A stretch of 64,000 nt of DNA from Henriciella mobilis (GCF_003576315.1 NZ_QWFZ01000039.1:248001-312000); one strand, 5' to 3'; shown: positions 18,256 through 27,857, counted from the first letter of the stretch. Translations and numbers: made by a program. The notes: generated by a model not told the origin, from the letters alone.

Positions 18256-20043
18256 TCAGTTCGATGCCGCGTCGGCTGCATCAACCACTTCAAACTGGAC
18301 GCGTCTGCGCCCGTTCCACTCATTTTCCTTCAGACGGCCCACAAGGTGCACATTGCGCCCGGCATTGATGGCCTGACCGGCTTCAGTATCGGCCGCGCGC
18401 CAGTAAATGCATTCCAGGCGGGCCGAGCCGTCATCGGCGATGAACCGGACATGGTTCTGGCCCACGATGCGCGGCGATAGCGGGCGGACATCCCTGATGG
18501 CGAAAACAGGCTGCGGCGCGCCCTGACCGAAGGGTCCGAGGGAGTCGATCTGCTCACAAAGCTCGAGCGTGGCCGCAGCCGGAGCCAGCACGCCATCGAC
18601 CTCTAGGCGAAGCGCTTCCGCCCGCGCCTCGGCGAATGCGCCCATGTGGGTGGCCATCCAGTCGCTGAAGGCTTCGATTCTTTCAGGCTCTACGCTCAGG
18701 CCGCCGGCCATGGCATGCCCACCGCCTGTCAGGATCACGCCTTCCCGGGCCGCCTGGCTGATCGCGTCGCCGATATTGACGCCCTTCACCGAACGGGCCG
18801 AGCCTTTCGCGACTGGGCCAAGCCCCTCGCCATGCCCGATCACGATGGTCGGCAGGTGGAAGCGGTCCTTCAGGCGTCCAGCAACAATCCCGATGATGCC
18901 GGGATGCCAGCCCTCGCCCGAGGCGACAATCACATTGCGGCCGGGCTGCTGCTCGATCTGCCGTTCGGCCTGTGCCGTCGCCTGTTCGAGAATCATGGCC
19001 TCGACGGCCTTTCGCTCCTGATTGAGGCCATCGAGCTGCTCGGCGAGTGCAATCGCTTCGGCCCGGTCGTCCGTGGCCAGTAATTTTGCCGCGAGCCACG
19101 GGTCGCCGACGCGCCCGCCGGCATTGAGCCGCGGCCCCAGCATGAAAGTCGCATGATAGACGCTTTCCACCGTCCCGATCCCTGCTATGTCAGCAAGGGC
19201 CCGCAGGCCCGGATTCTGGCCGCGCGCCATGATCTTGAGCCCCTGGCGGACAAAGGCCCGGTTGGCATCCTGCAGGGGCGACATGTCGCAAAGCGTGCCC
19301 AGCGCGCAGAGGTCCAGCCATTGCAGAATGTCGGGCAACCCGCCTTCGGGCGCGATTCCCCGCTCGCGCGCCACCTTGTTCATGGCGGCCAGTAAGACGA
19401 ATACGACACCCGCGGCGGCCAGATGCCCATATCCGGATGTATCGTCCGCCCGGTTCGGATTGACCAGTGCAGTCGTCTCCGGCAGGGCCGTGCCCATCAG
19501 GTGGTGGTCGACGACGATGACCGGGAGCGCGATACGGCGGGCCTCTTCAAGCGCAGCCGTCGCTGCCGCCCCGCAATCGACAGTGACGACGAGGTCGGCG
19601 CCCTGCTCTTTCAGATGGCGAAAGGCTTCAGGTGATGGGCCGTAGCCTTCAAGGAGGCGGTCGGGAACGTAGAGGCCCATCTCCCGCCCCCAGTGCCGGA
19701 AATAGCGCGCCAACAAGGCGGAGGAGGTGCCACCATCGACGTCATAGTCAGCAAAGACAACAACGCGCCGGTTTTCAGCGATGGCGTCCAGCAGAAGGCC
19801 GGCGGCCTTCTCCATGTCCTGGAAGGTCGAGGGGTCGGGAAACGTGTCCTTCAGACGGGGCGCGAGATAGGACGCAGCGCTGTCTGCTGTCACGCCGCGC
19901 AACATCAGCAGCCGGCAGACAAGGTCAGGCAGACCGGTCTGCAGGGCAAATTTCCGCAGCGCGTCTTCATCGGTTGCCGACAGGGACCAGAAACGTCCCG
20001 TCAGCGAACGCTCTACTCCGAAAAGCCGACCGACGTCCGGCAT
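18256..20043 (-). CDS. recJ: Single-stranded-DNA-specific exonuclease RecJ
   Basis: 595 aa, a 5'-3' ssDNA exonuclease used in recombination and mismatch/base-excision repair. DHH-phosphoesterase motifs are in order: FADYDVDGGTSSALL (motif I), VTVDCG, and VVDHHLMG (motif III). The DHHA1 part follows (GGRVGDPWLAAKLL, GHAMAGGLSVEPERI) and then the OB-fold C-terminus. Length is normal. It is the first gene seen on the minus strand after tRNA-Glu; glpX ends 3 nt upstream, so the two are probably cotranscribed. Confidence 0.96.
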   Translation of the reverse strand: MPDVGRLFGVERSLTGRFWSLSATDEDALRKFALQTGLPDLVCRLLMLRGVTADSAASYLAPRLKDTFPDPSTFQDMEKAAGLLLDAIAENRRVVVFADYDVDGGTSSALLARYFRHWGREMGLYVPDRLLEGYGPSPEAFRHLKEQGADLVVTVDCGAAATAALEEARRIALPVIVVDHHLMGTALPETTALVNPNRADDTSGYGHLAAAGVVFVLLAAMNKVARERGIAPEGGLPDILQWLDLCALGTLCDMSPLQDANRAFVRQGLKIMARGQNPGLRALADIAGIGTVESVYHATFMLGPRLNAGGRVGDPWLAAKLLATDDRAEAIALAEQLDGLNQERKAVEAMILEQATAQAERQIEQQPGRNVIVASGEGWHPGIIGIVAGRLKDRFHLPTIVIGHGEGLGPVAKGSARSVKGVNIGDAISQAAREGVILTGGGHAMAGGLSVEPERIEAFSDWMATHMGAFAEARAEALRLEVDGVLAPAAATLELCEQIDSLGPFGQGAPQPVFAIRDVRPLSPRIVGQNHVRFIADDGSARLECIYWRAADTEAGQAINAGRNVHLVGRLKENEWNGRRRVQFEVVDAADAASN

Positions 20044-20046
20044 CGC

Positions 20047-21003
20047 CTAGGCTGTGCGGTGGCGCGTGGTAATCTTGCGGACCATGCCGTCGGCCGAGCT
20101 CATGACGAGCGTGTCCGTGATCGTGACACCCGGGCGCGAGACGACGCCATCCACCAGGCCGCCCTTGGTGACGCCCGTGGCGCAGAATACCGTTTCGCCG
20201 CTCGCAAGCTCGTTGAGGTCGTATTTGCGGTCGAATTCCTCGACACCGACCCGGCGTGCCCGGTTCTTCTCGTCCTCATTGCGGAAGACCAGCCGGCCCT
20301 GCATCTGACCGCCGACACATTTCAGCGCCGCTGCGGCCAGCACGCCCTCAGGCGCACCGCCCTGCCCGACATAGAGGTCGATCCCGGTGTCGGAATTGGT
20401 TGTGTTGATCACGCCAGCGACGTCGCCATCAGAGATCAGGCAGATGCGCGCTCCAACGCTGCGCAGGCTTTCGATGATCTCGGCATGACGCGGACGGTCG
20501 AGCACACAGGCGGTCATCGCCTCGACCGGACGGTCGAGGAGTTTCGCCAGCGCCTTGATATTGTCGGCCGGCGACTCGTCGAGATCGACGATGCCCTCCG
20601 GAAAGCCGGGGCCAATCGCAATCTTGTCCATGTAGGTATCGGGCGCATGCAGCAGGCCGCCGCGTGGCGCGATCGCCAGCACGGCCAGCGCATTTGCCAT
20701 CGCTTTTGCAGTCAGCGTCGTGCCTTCAAGCGGATCCAGCGCAATGTCGATCGCCGGACCGTTACCGGTGCCGACTTCCTCGCCGATATACAGCATCGGG
20801 GCTTCGTCGCGCTCGCCTTCACCAATCACGATACGGCCTTGGAAGTTGACCGAGTTGAAGGCGGTCCGCATGGCATCGACGGCAGCCTGGTCGGCTGCCT
20901 TTTCATCGCCCTTGCCCGCCAGCTTGGCCGCCGCAATAGCAGCCACTTCGGTAACCCGAACCATCGCATCGGAGAGATGCGGCACCAGAACACTTTCTGT
21001 CAT
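20047..21003 (-). CDS. glpX: Class II fructose-1,6-bisphosphatase (GlpX type)
   Basis: 318 aa. Gluconeogenic enzyme that removes the 1-phosphate of fructose-1,6-bisphosphate in the cytoplasm. The metal-binding DPLEGTTLTA motif and GEGERDEAPMLYIGEEVG (helix with acidic metal ligands) are intact, as is GAPEGVLAAAALKC. It lies 41 nt downstream of hom and 3 nt upstream of recJ, a gene order (hom-glpX-recJ) common in alphaproteobacteria. Confidence 0.96.
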   Translation of the reverse strand: MTESVLVPHLSDAMVRVTEVAAIAAAKLAGKGDEKAADQAAVDAMRTAFNSVNFQGRIVIGEGERDEAPMLYIGEEVGTGNGPAIDIALDPLEGTTLTAKAMANALAVLAIAPRGGLLHAPDTYMDKIAIGPGFPEGIVDLDESPADNIKALAKLLDRPVEAMTACVLDRPRHAEIIESLRSVGARICLISDGDVAGVINTTNSDTGIDLYVGQGGAPEGVLAAAALKCVGGQMQGRLVFRNEDEKNRARRVGVEEFDRKYDLNELASGETVFCATGVTKGGLVDGVVSRPGVTITDTLVMSSADGMVRKITTRHRTA

Positions 21004-21044
21004 TTCTTTCCCTGACCCGCCGGATTTTCCAACCCGGCTCCTTC

Positions 21045-22331
21045 TTAATCCGTTGACGCTTCGATCGCCATGACTTGCGGCGAACCTACATTCGATTCGA
21101 GCCCGCGAACGCGCTCTCTGGCATCCTCCATTTCACCGCGCGAACAGACATGCGTCACGATCGCGATCGGCGCAGCGCCATTCTCGTCGGCCGAATCCTG
21201 GAGCAGCTTGTCGACTGATACGCCGCTCTCGGCAAGCGCTTCGGTCAATTCGGCAAGGGCGCCTGCACGGTCTGCCAAACGAACGCGCAGGAAATAGGCG
21301 GATTTCTCATCAGGCTTGGCAAAGACGAATTTCCTGACGTCGTGATGTTCGGCCCGGCCAAAGGCCGGACGGGCAATCGGATTGAACAGCTTTGCCACAT
21401 CGCCCATCACCGCGCTCGCCGTCGGCCCCGGCCCGGCACCCGGACCAGTCAGCGTCACTGCGCCAAGCGGCTCACCCTCGATGCGGACCGTGTTCAGGCT
21501 GCCATTGACCCGCGCCAGCGGATGGCTGGTCGGCATGGCCAGCGGCTCGACCCGGCAGACAACGCCGGCATCAGTAATCTTGCCTTCGGCGATCAGCTTG
21601 ATGCGCAGGCCCAGCCTGTCGGCAAGGTCGAGATCGAGCAGCTCCAGCTCATCGACGCCGCGCACGGAGACTTTCGAGAAATCGAGATCGGCAGAAAAGG
21701 CGATCGCGGCCAGGATCGCTGCCTTGTGGGCGGCGTCCATGCCCGACACGTCCAGCGTCGGATCGGCTTCGGCAAAGCCGAGCCGCTGCGCCTCGGCCAG
21801 TACGACCTCGTAAGGACGCCGTGTGGTCAGCATTTCGCTGAGCAGGAAGTTGCAGGTTCCGTTCAGGATGCCTGTCACGCGCTTTACATCGACGCCAGCC
21901 AGCGAGTCGCGCAGGACGCGCACCACCGGCACACCGCCCGCCACAGCCGCTTCGAACAGCAGATCGACATCGTTCTCGCGCGCAAGCTCGGCCAGCTCCT
22001 GGCCATGCATGGCGATCAGCGCCTTGTTGGCCGTGATCACCGCCTTGCCGGATTTCAGCGCCGTCTCGACGGCCACCTTGGCCGGTCCATCCGATCCGCC
22101 GATCAGCTCGACGAAGACATTGATGCTGTCATCGGCGGCGAGCTTCGAGGCATCGTCGAACCAGGCGTACCCATCGGTCGAAACCGGACGGTTGCGATTG
22201 CGATTGCGCGCCGTGACGCCAGCAATCTCAACCTTGCCCGGCAGCCGCAGCGTCTCCTGTTTCTGGACGAGATCGATCAGCCCGCACCCGACATGGCCAA
22301 GTCCGGCGATCCCCAGTTTCAGTGTCTTCAA
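21045..22331 (-). CDS. hom: Homoserine dehydrogenase
   Basis: 428 aa. Reduces aspartate semialdehyde to homoserine for Thr, Met and Ile synthesis. Rossmann motif LGIAGLGHVGCGL, the catalytic stretch TGILNGTCNFLL and GFAEADPTLDVSGMDAAHKAAIL are present; residues ~345-428 are a C-terminal ACT domain for feedback control by threonine. The start appears to be TTG at 22331: the codon overlaps the TGA of the upstream aminotransferase gene (TTGA) and no better start exists in frame before the Rossmann strand. That overlap suggests translational coupling. Confidence 0.96.
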   Translation of the reverse strand: MKTLKLGIAGLGHVGCGLIDLVQKQETLRLPGKVEIAGVTARNRNRNRPVSTDGYAWFDDASKLAADDSINVFVELIGGSDGPAKVAVETALKSGKAVITANKALIAMHGQELAELARENDVDLLFEAAVAGGVPVVRVLRDSLAGVDVKRVTGILNGTCNFLLSEMLTTRRPYEVVLAEAQRLGFAEADPTLDVSGMDAAHKAAILAAIAFSADLDFSKVSVRGVDELELLDLDLADRLGLRIKLIAEGKITDAGVVCRVEPLAMPTSHPLARVNGSLNTVRIEGEPLGAVTLTGPGAGPGPTASAVMGDVAKLFNPIARPAFGRAEHHDVRKFVFAKPDEKSAYFLRVRLADRAGALAELTEALAESGVSVDKLLQDSADENGAAPIAIVTHVCSRGEMEDARERVRGLESNVGSPQVMAIEASTD

Positions 22332-23557
22332 ACTCCTTGCCCTCCGGCCCGCAACTCATGAACGGCGCCCCTGCTATCAGTTTCCTGCGCCTGAAGGAAC
22401 CGCTTGATGTTGCGCGCGGCCTGCCGGATGCGCTGTTCATTCTCAACAAGCGCGATCCGCACATAGCCGTCCCCACGTTCGCCAAAACCGGCGCCGGGGG
22501 CGACAGCGACGCTCGCCTCATTGATCAGCTTGAGTGCGAAGTCGACGCTGCTCATATGCTTGCATGCTTCAGGCAGCGGCGCCCAGCAGAACATCGACGC
22601 CGATGGCACGGGAACGTCCCAGCCGGCCCGGCCGAAACTCTCGACCAGCGTATCGCGCCGTGCGCGGTAAATCTGGCGGGTCTCCTCGACACAGTCCTGC
22701 GGACCGTCGAGGGCCGCGCAGGCGGCGACCTGGATCGGCGTGTAGGCGCCATAGTCGAGATAGGATTTGACCCGGGCGAGTGCGGCGATCAGCCGCTCGT
22801 TTCCGGCGGCGAACCCGATCCGCCAGCCGGCCATCGAATAGGTCTTCGACATGGTCGTGGTCTCGACGGCGATATCCCTGGCGCCGTCGACCTGCAGGAT
22901 CGAAGGTGGCGGGTCGTCGAAATAAATCTCGTTATAGGCCAGGTCCGACAGGATCCAGATGTCGTGCTTCTTCGCGATCCGGACCGCTTCCTTGTAGAAG
23001 TCCAGGTCTGCGACAGCGGCGGTCGGATTGGATGGATAGCACAGCACCATCGCGGTCGGCGGCGGCACGCTGTAGCGGATCGCATGTTCGATATTGGCGA
23101 GATACTGCTCAGGCGTCTGCGCGGGCACGCCGCGGATCGACGCGCCGGCAATGATGAAGCCGAAAGAGTGCAGCGGGTAGGACGGGTCCGGCGCAAGGAT
23201 CACGTCCCCCGGGGCCGAAATCGCCTGGGCGAGGTTGGCAAACCCTTCCTTTGAGCCAAGCGTCACGACCACTTCGCGGTCCTTGTCCAGCGTTACGCCG
23301 AACCGGCGCTCATAGTATTTCACGAGCGAGCGGCGCAGGCCGGCAATGCCGCGCGAGGCCGAATAGCCATTCACGTCCGGCTTGCGGGCCGTCTCGCAAA
23401 GCTTGTCCACGATATGCTTGGGGGTCGGCAGGTCCGGATTGCCCATGCCGAGGTCGATAATGTCCGCGCCCTCTGCCCGCAGCGCCGCCTTGCGGCGGTT
23501 CACCTGTTCGAAGACGTAAGGCGGCAGGCGCCTGATCTTGTAAAATTCACCCGGCAT
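22328..23557 (-). CDS. alaC: AlaC/LL-DAP-aminotransferase-like class I aminotransferase
   Basis: 409 aa, PLP-dependent aminotransferase, AAT class I. The PLP lysine is in TTTMSKTYSMAGWRIGF; NPTAAVADLDFY and the DIWILSDLAYNEIYFD segment bind the cofactor. The N-terminus FYKIRRLPPYVFEQVNRRKAALRAEGADIIDLGMGNPDLPTP is that of AlaC (glutamate-pyruvate transaminase, formerly YfdZ); LL-diaminopimelate aminotransferases look similar. Coupled to hom, which fits an amino-acid-synthesis operon. The symbol is by similarity only. Confidence 0.82.
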   Translation of the reverse strand: MPGEFYKIRRLPPYVFEQVNRRKAALRAEGADIIDLGMGNPDLPTPKHIVDKLCETARKPDVNGYSASRGIAGLRRSLVKYYERRFGVTLDKDREVVVTLGSKEGFANLAQAISAPGDVILAPDPSYPLHSFGFIIAGASIRGVPAQTPEQYLANIEHAIRYSVPPPTAMVLCYPSNPTAAVADLDFYKEAVRIAKKHDIWILSDLAYNEIYFDDPPPSILQVDGARDIAVETTTMSKTYSMAGWRIGFAAGNERLIAALARVKSYLDYGAYTPIQVAACAALDGPQDCVEETRQIYRARRDTLVESFGRAGWDVPVPSASMFCWAPLPEACKHMSSVDFALKLINEASVAVAPGAGFGERGDGYVRIALVENEQRIRQAARNIKRFLQAQETDSRGAVHELRAGGQGV

Positions 23558-23607
23558 GGGCGGTCTCCTGAGTGGTCGGTTTGGGGCAGTAATTCAGTTC
23601 TTATAGT

Positions 23608-24012
23608 CTAGCGGCGCGCGCGAGGGCGATCAAAACGCGCTTTTAGCAGAGCAATCTGCTGATCCGTCAAGAAATCAGCTGGAGTATCGCGCGCATCGAC
23701 GCGCTGGCGGATTTCCGCAGCCCACTGCATCATCATCGCTGGTGTGAGGTATGACGGCTCGGATCGCGGGTTGGCGTAGAAGGCCTCGCGAATGGCCTTC
23801 TGTTCTGCCGCGCTCTTGACCAGCCCGGTCTGGCGCACCTGGTAGGATCCGTCAGATGGCACAGTATTCAGCTTGGGATAGCCCCTGCCCTGAAACTCCT
23901 GCTTGCGTGCCTCATACCAGTCCGGCGCCGCTTCGCGCAGCTCCGAAATCCTGTCCATGGAGCCTGCACATCCGGCAAGCAGGGCACATATCAGCACGGC
24001 AGTTAGGCGCAT
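23608..24012 (-). CDS. Small predicted lipoprotein, function unknown
   Basis: About 134 aa from ATG 24012 (MRLTAVLICALLAGCAG), which gives a textbook lipoprotein signal with lipobox LAGC. A longer start at 24057 (MKRFRNHQ) is possible but puts charged residues ahead of the signal. The rest is hydrophilic: GRGYPKLNTVPSDGSYQ, then helices to a basic end (KARFDRPRARR). I do not recognise the family. Divergent from phaC with about 100 nt between. Confidence 0.72.
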   Translation of the reverse strand: MRLTAVLICALLAGCAGSMDRISELREAAPDWYEARKQEFQGRGYPKLNTVPSDGSYQVRQTGLVKSAAEQKAIREAFYANPRSEPSYLTPAMMMQWAAEIRQRVDARDTPADFLTDQQIALLKARFDRPRARR

Positions 24013-24112
24013 CTGGCGGTTTTTCCCGTCTCGTTGGTGATTCCTAAAACGTTTCATCTCTATATGTGATGATGTAGATTGGCGATAATAAGGTGATGGA
24101 AGTTCAGAAGAT

Positions 24113-26278
24113 ATGCAGGACAGGGAAAACAGCACATTAAACGCCATCCTGTCAGAGCAGTCTCCTGAACAGCTGCAGGCGATCGGCATGGCCCTCGCCG
24201 AAGCAGCTGTTGAGTCGCAGGCGATCCTGACGGAAGTGATGACGCAAGGGCGCCCCATGAGCGGCGCGATGAATGGCCAGGCCGACCCGCATGGCCTGAT
24301 GGACACCTATGGCAAGCTCGGCCGGTCCCTGGCGACCAATCCGAGCGCCATGCTCAATGCCAATCTCGATCTCTGGATGGGCTGGGTGAACCTCTGGAAG
24401 GAGTTCGCCACCGGGGAAATCAGCGCGCCCCAGGACAAGCGCTTTTCCGATCCCGAATGGTCAGCCAATCCGGCCTTCGAATTCATGCGCCGGGCCTATG
24501 AGCTGAATGCCGACTGGATGATGTCGATCATGAACTCGGCCGACGACCTGTCGGTAGCCGACAAGCGCAAGGCGCAGTTCTATACCCGCCAGACGGTTGA
24601 TGCGCTTTCGCCGACCAATTTCTTCGCGACCAACCCGGCGGCCCTGAAGGCGATGCTTGAAACGGGCGGCCAGAGCCTCGTCGAGGGACTTCGCAATGCG
24701 CGCAAGGACCTGCAGAGGGGCGGCGGCAAGCTGTCGATCAGCCAGTCGGACGAAACCCCGTTCGAAGTCGGCAAGAACCTCGCGACCTCGCCGGGCAAGG
24801 TTGTTTACCGCAATCCGCTGATCGAGCTGCTGCAGTTCGAGCCGTCGACGAAGTCTGTTCACGCCCGGCCGCTGCTGATCTTCCCGCCCTGGATCAACAA
24901 GTACTACATCCTCGACCTGCGCGAGGAAAACTCGATGATCCGGTGGCTCACCGAGCAGGGCATCACCGTCTTCGTCGTGTCCTGGCGCTCGGCAGATGAG
25001 GAGACCAAGGACTATACCTGGGACGACTATGTGAAGAATGGCGTGCTCGCCGCACTTCATGAAGCAACGACCCAGACCGGTTCGGACTCCGTCAATGCCG
25101 TCGGTTACTGTATCGGCGGCACGCTGCTGACCAGCGCGCTGGCCTATATGGGAAAGACCGGCGACAAGCGGATCAATTCAGCCACTTATTTCGCCTCTCA
25201 ATCGGACTTCACCGATGCCGGCGACCTCATGGTCTTCACTGACGAGAATGCGCGCGCCCAGATCGACGCGATAATCGAGGACAATGACGGCATCATGCCG
25301 GGCTCGGTCATGGCCGAGACGTTCAACTGGCTGCGGCCGGTCGATCTCGTCTGGCGCTACGTGGTCGACAATTACATGCTGGGCAAGAAGCCCCGCCCCT
25401 TCGACCTGCTCTACTGGAACTCCGACCAGACGAATATTCCGGGCCATATCCACCAGACCTATCTGAACGCTCTCTACGGCCGCAATGAACTGGCAGAGGG
25501 CAAGTTCAAGGTGTTCGGCGAGACGGTGAACATGGGGGATATCAAGATCCCCGTGACGATCCAGGCGAGCCGCGAAGACCATATCTGCCCGTGGCACTCC
25601 ATCTATCGCGCGGCCCGCAAGTTCGGCGGCGACGTCAATTTCGTGCTGGCCGGATCAGGCCACATTGCCGGCGTGGTAAACCATCCGCGCGCGGAGAAAT
25701 ATCAGCACTGGACCAATCCGGACCTGCCCGCAACGCCGGAAGCCTGGCTCACGGGCGCCGAAGAGACCAAAGGCTCCTGGTGGCCGAGCTGGCTTGAATG
25801 GCTGGAGCCCAAATCGGGTGAGATGGTCCCGGCAAACCCCGTGCCCGACCGCAAGCTGGGCGCGGCGCCCGGCACCTATGTGAAGATGCGCCTCAGCGCC
25901 ATCTCGGCAGGAGCGAAGCCGGATACGACTTATTGCGATCCGTTCGAGGCCCCAAAACCCGCTCCGGCCAAGAAACCTGCGGCCAGCCGGAAATCGACAG
26001 CCGCGTCAAAGCCAGCGGCTGCCAGCCGTCCGAAGACCGCAGCCGCTTCGAAGAAAACCACGAGCAAGACAGCCGCGCCCGCAAGGAAGAAGACTGCAGC
26101 TTCGAACAGCAAGCCGAAGTCCACAAAACCCGCTGCCAAGAAGGCATCGGCGGCCAAGAAAGCCTCAACCGGCGCAAAGGCCGCGCCTGCGAAGAAGAAG
26201 GCACCCGCCTCGAAGAGCAAGGCGGGCAAGTCCGGTCAGGGGAAGAGCGGCAGAAGCACGTCCAACCCGAGCGCCTGA
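24113..26278 (+). CDS. phaC: Class I poly(3-hydroxyalkanoate) synthase with histone-H1-like tail
   Basis: 721 aa, about 110 longer than usual. Polymerises hydroxyacyl-CoA to PHA at granule surfaces. Residues ~60-600 are a normal PhaC: the lipase-like box VGYCIGG puts the nucleophile at C333, with D489 (REDHICPW) and H517 (SGHIAGVVN) completing the triad. Residues ~613-721 are a run of Lys, Ala, Ser, Thr and Pro with repeated AAKK/PAKK/ASKS units, like the C-terminal domain of histone H1 or the phasin PhaF. The last 43 nt overlap the end of argC on the other strand. No phasin or phaA/B gene is adjacent. Confidence 0.95.
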   Translation: MQDRENSTLNAILSEQSPEQLQAIGMALAEAAVESQAILTEVMTQGRPMSGAMNGQADPHGLMDTYGKLGRSLATNPSAMLNANLDLWMGWVNLWKEFATGEISAPQDKRFSDPEWSANPAFEFMRRAYELNADWMMSIMNSADDLSVADKRKAQFYTRQTVDALSPTNFFATNPAALKAMLETGGQSLVEGLRNARKDLQRGGGKLSISQSDETPFEVGKNLATSPGKVVYRNPLIELLQFEPSTKSVHARPLLIFPPWINKYYILDLREENSMIRWLTEQGITVFVVSWRSADEETKDYTWDDYVKNGVLAALHEATTQTGSDSVNAVGYCIGGTLLTSALAYMGKTGDKRINSATYFASQSDFTDAGDLMVFTDENARAQIDAIIEDNDGIMPGSVMAETFNWLRPVDLVWRYVVDNYMLGKKPRPFDLLYWNSDQTNIPGHIHQTYLNALYGRNELAEGKFKVFGETVNMGDIKIPVTIQASREDHICPWHSIYRAARKFGGDVNFVLAGSGHIAGVVNHPRAEKYQHWTNPDLPATPEAWLTGAEETKGSWWPSWLEWLEPKSGEMVPANPVPDRKLGAAPGTYVKMRLSAISAGAKPDTTYCDPFEAPKPAPAKKPAASRKSTAASKPAAASRPKTAAASKKTTSKTAAPARKKTAASNSKPKSTKPAAKKASAAKKASTGAKAAPAKKKAPASKSKAGKSGQGKSGRSTSNPSA

Positions 26279-27279
26279 TCCCAGCCCATCATCAGGTTGA
26301 GGTTCTGGATTGCCTGGCCGCTTGAGCCTTTGACGAGATTGTCGATCACACCGAACACGATTACCCGGCCGGATGCCCGGTCCGGAAAGACGCCGATCCG
26401 GCACTCATTCGTGCCACGCACATGGCGCGTATCCGGCGGCGGTGAGCCGAGCGGAAGGACGGTCACGAAGGGCTGGCTCTTGTAGGTCTGTACAAGGGCC
26501 GCATGGATGGCGTCTGCATCGCCGCGCACATGGCAGGTCACCATTTCGCCGCGCGCCATCGGGATTAGGTGCGGGGTGAACGTCACCTCGACCGAATTGT
26601 CACCGGACATCAGCCGCAGTTCCTGCTCGATCTCCGGCGTATGCCGGTGGGTGCCCACCCCATAGGCATGGACGCCTTCGGTCACCTCGCAGAACAGGTT
26701 TCCTTCCTTCAGGCCACGGCCAGCCCCGGATGCCCCGGACTTGGCGTCGATGACGATCGTGTCCGTATCGATGACGAGCGGGTTCATCAGCGGCAGAAGG
26801 ACGAGCAGGACCGCGGTCGGGTAGCAGCCCGGACACGCCACGAGGTCGGCCCCGGCGATCTTGTCGGCATAAAGCTCACTGAGCCCATAGACGGCATTGG
26901 CAGTCCGCTCTGGCGCAAGGTGCTCGCGGCCATAGGCAGCCGAATAGGCCTTCGCATCACGGAAACGGTAGTCAGCAGACAGGTCGACCACTTTCACATG
27001 CGATGGAAGCGTTTCAATCAGCTCCTGGCTGGTGCCATGCGGCAGACAGCCGAACGCCACGTCCACCTCGTCCCAGCGAACATCATCCGACGTTACAACA
27101 TCGAGGTCATAGGCCCCTGAAAGATGTGGAAAAATTTCCGACAGGCGCTTGCCCGCCAGCGCGTTGCCAGTGGCCGCGACGGCTTCGACCTTCGGATGGT
27201 TCCGGAGCAGGCGCACAGTCTCTGCGCCAGTGTATCCGGATGCGCCGAGTATGGCGGCTTTCAGAACGGATTGAGTCAT
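26236..27279 (-). CDS. argC: N-acetyl-gamma-glutamyl-phosphate reductase
   Basis: 347 aa. Third step of arginine synthesis, NADPH-dependent reduction of N-acetylglutamyl phosphate. N-terminal nucleotide-binding motif AILGASGYTGAETVRLL; catalytic Cys in VACPGCYPTA; the AYGVGTHRHTPEIEQ loop and NLMMGWDQALGLDVLLPLFP end are family-typical. A GGGAGGG Shine-Dalgarno precedes the ATG. Lies 25 nt after the rpsI terminator. The last 43 nt are antisense to the coding end of phaC. Confidence 0.96.
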   Translation of the reverse strand: MTQSVLKAAILGASGYTGAETVRLLRNHPKVEAVAATGNALAGKRLSEIFPHLSGAYDLDVVTSDDVRWDEVDVAFGCLPHGTSQELIETLPSHVKVVDLSADYRFRDAKAYSAAYGREHLAPERTANAVYGLSELYADKIAGADLVACPGCYPTAVLLVLLPLMNPLVIDTDTIVIDAKSGASGAGRGLKEGNLFCEVTEGVHAYGVGTHRHTPEIEQELRLMSGDNSVEVTFTPHLIPMARGEMVTCHVRGDADAIHAALVQTYKSQPFVTVLPLGSPPPDTRHVRGTNECRIGVFPDRASGRVIVFGVIDNLVKGSSGQAIQNLNLMMGWDQALGLDVLLPLFP

Positions 27280-27306
27280 GGCCCTCCCCTCTCATGCTTT
27301 CAGGCA

Positions 27307-27341
27307 AAGAAAAAGGGCGCTCCCGGAAAGAAGCGCCCTTT
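27307..27341 (-). terminator. Intrinsic terminator of rplM-rpsI
   Basis: Minus strand: a perfect 10-bp stem AAAGGGCGCT / AGCGCCCTTT (loop of 10 nt, bases 27322-27331) followed by TTCTTT after the stem's own T-tract. It lies 25 nt after the rpsI stop and 28 nt before the argC start. A strong rho-independent terminator that separates ribosomal protein genes from argC. Confidence 0.85.
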
Positions 27342-27366
27342 CGAACAATCTGGTTGCCCGTACGGC

Positions 27367-27852
27367 CTAGCGCTTCGAGAACTGGAAGCTGCGGCGTGCT
27401 TTCGCACGGCCATACTTCTTGCGCTCGACCGTCCGCGGGTCGCGGGTCATGAAGCCGAACGGCTTCAGGACGGCACGCAGGCCCGGCTCATAATTGACCA
27501 GAGCGCGGGCAATCCCGTGACGAACGGCGCCAGCCTGCCCCGAAAGGCCCGAGCCCTTCACCGTGCAGATGACGTCGAACTGGGTGCGGCGGTCCGCTTC
27601 GACCAGCGGCTGTTCGATCACCATGCGCAGCACCGGGCGAGCGAAATACTGCTCCTGGTCCTTGCCGTTGACGGTGATCTTGCCGGTGCCCGGCTTGATC
27701 CAGACGCGGGCGGTGGCCGACTTGCGGCGGCCGGTGCCATAGGCGCGGCCAAGCTCGTCGATCTTCGGCTCAACAACCACAGCCTCTTCGGCCGCAGCTT
27801 CACCACCGGTGACGGATTTCAGGTCTTCAAGCGAATTGGCTGTATCGGACAT
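27367..27852 (-). CDS. rpsI: 30S ribosomal protein S9
   Basis: 161 aa; the C-terminal 130 residues are the conserved S9: [31 protein letters not shown] and the terminal [16 protein letters not shown] tail that reaches the ribosomal P site. The first ~30 residues are an acidic extension often seen in alphaproteobacteria. Directly after rplM with a 5-nt gap, as in most bacteria. Confidence 0.98.
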   Translation of the reverse strand: MSDTANSLEDLKSVTGGEAAAEEAVVVEPKIDELGRAYGTGRRKSATARVWIKPGTGKITVNGKDQEQYFARPVLRMVIEQPLVEADRRTQFDVICTVKGSGLSGQAGAVRHGIARALVNYEPGLRAVLKPFGFMTRDPRTVERKKYGRAKARRSFQFSKR

Positions 27853-27857
27853 GGTGA

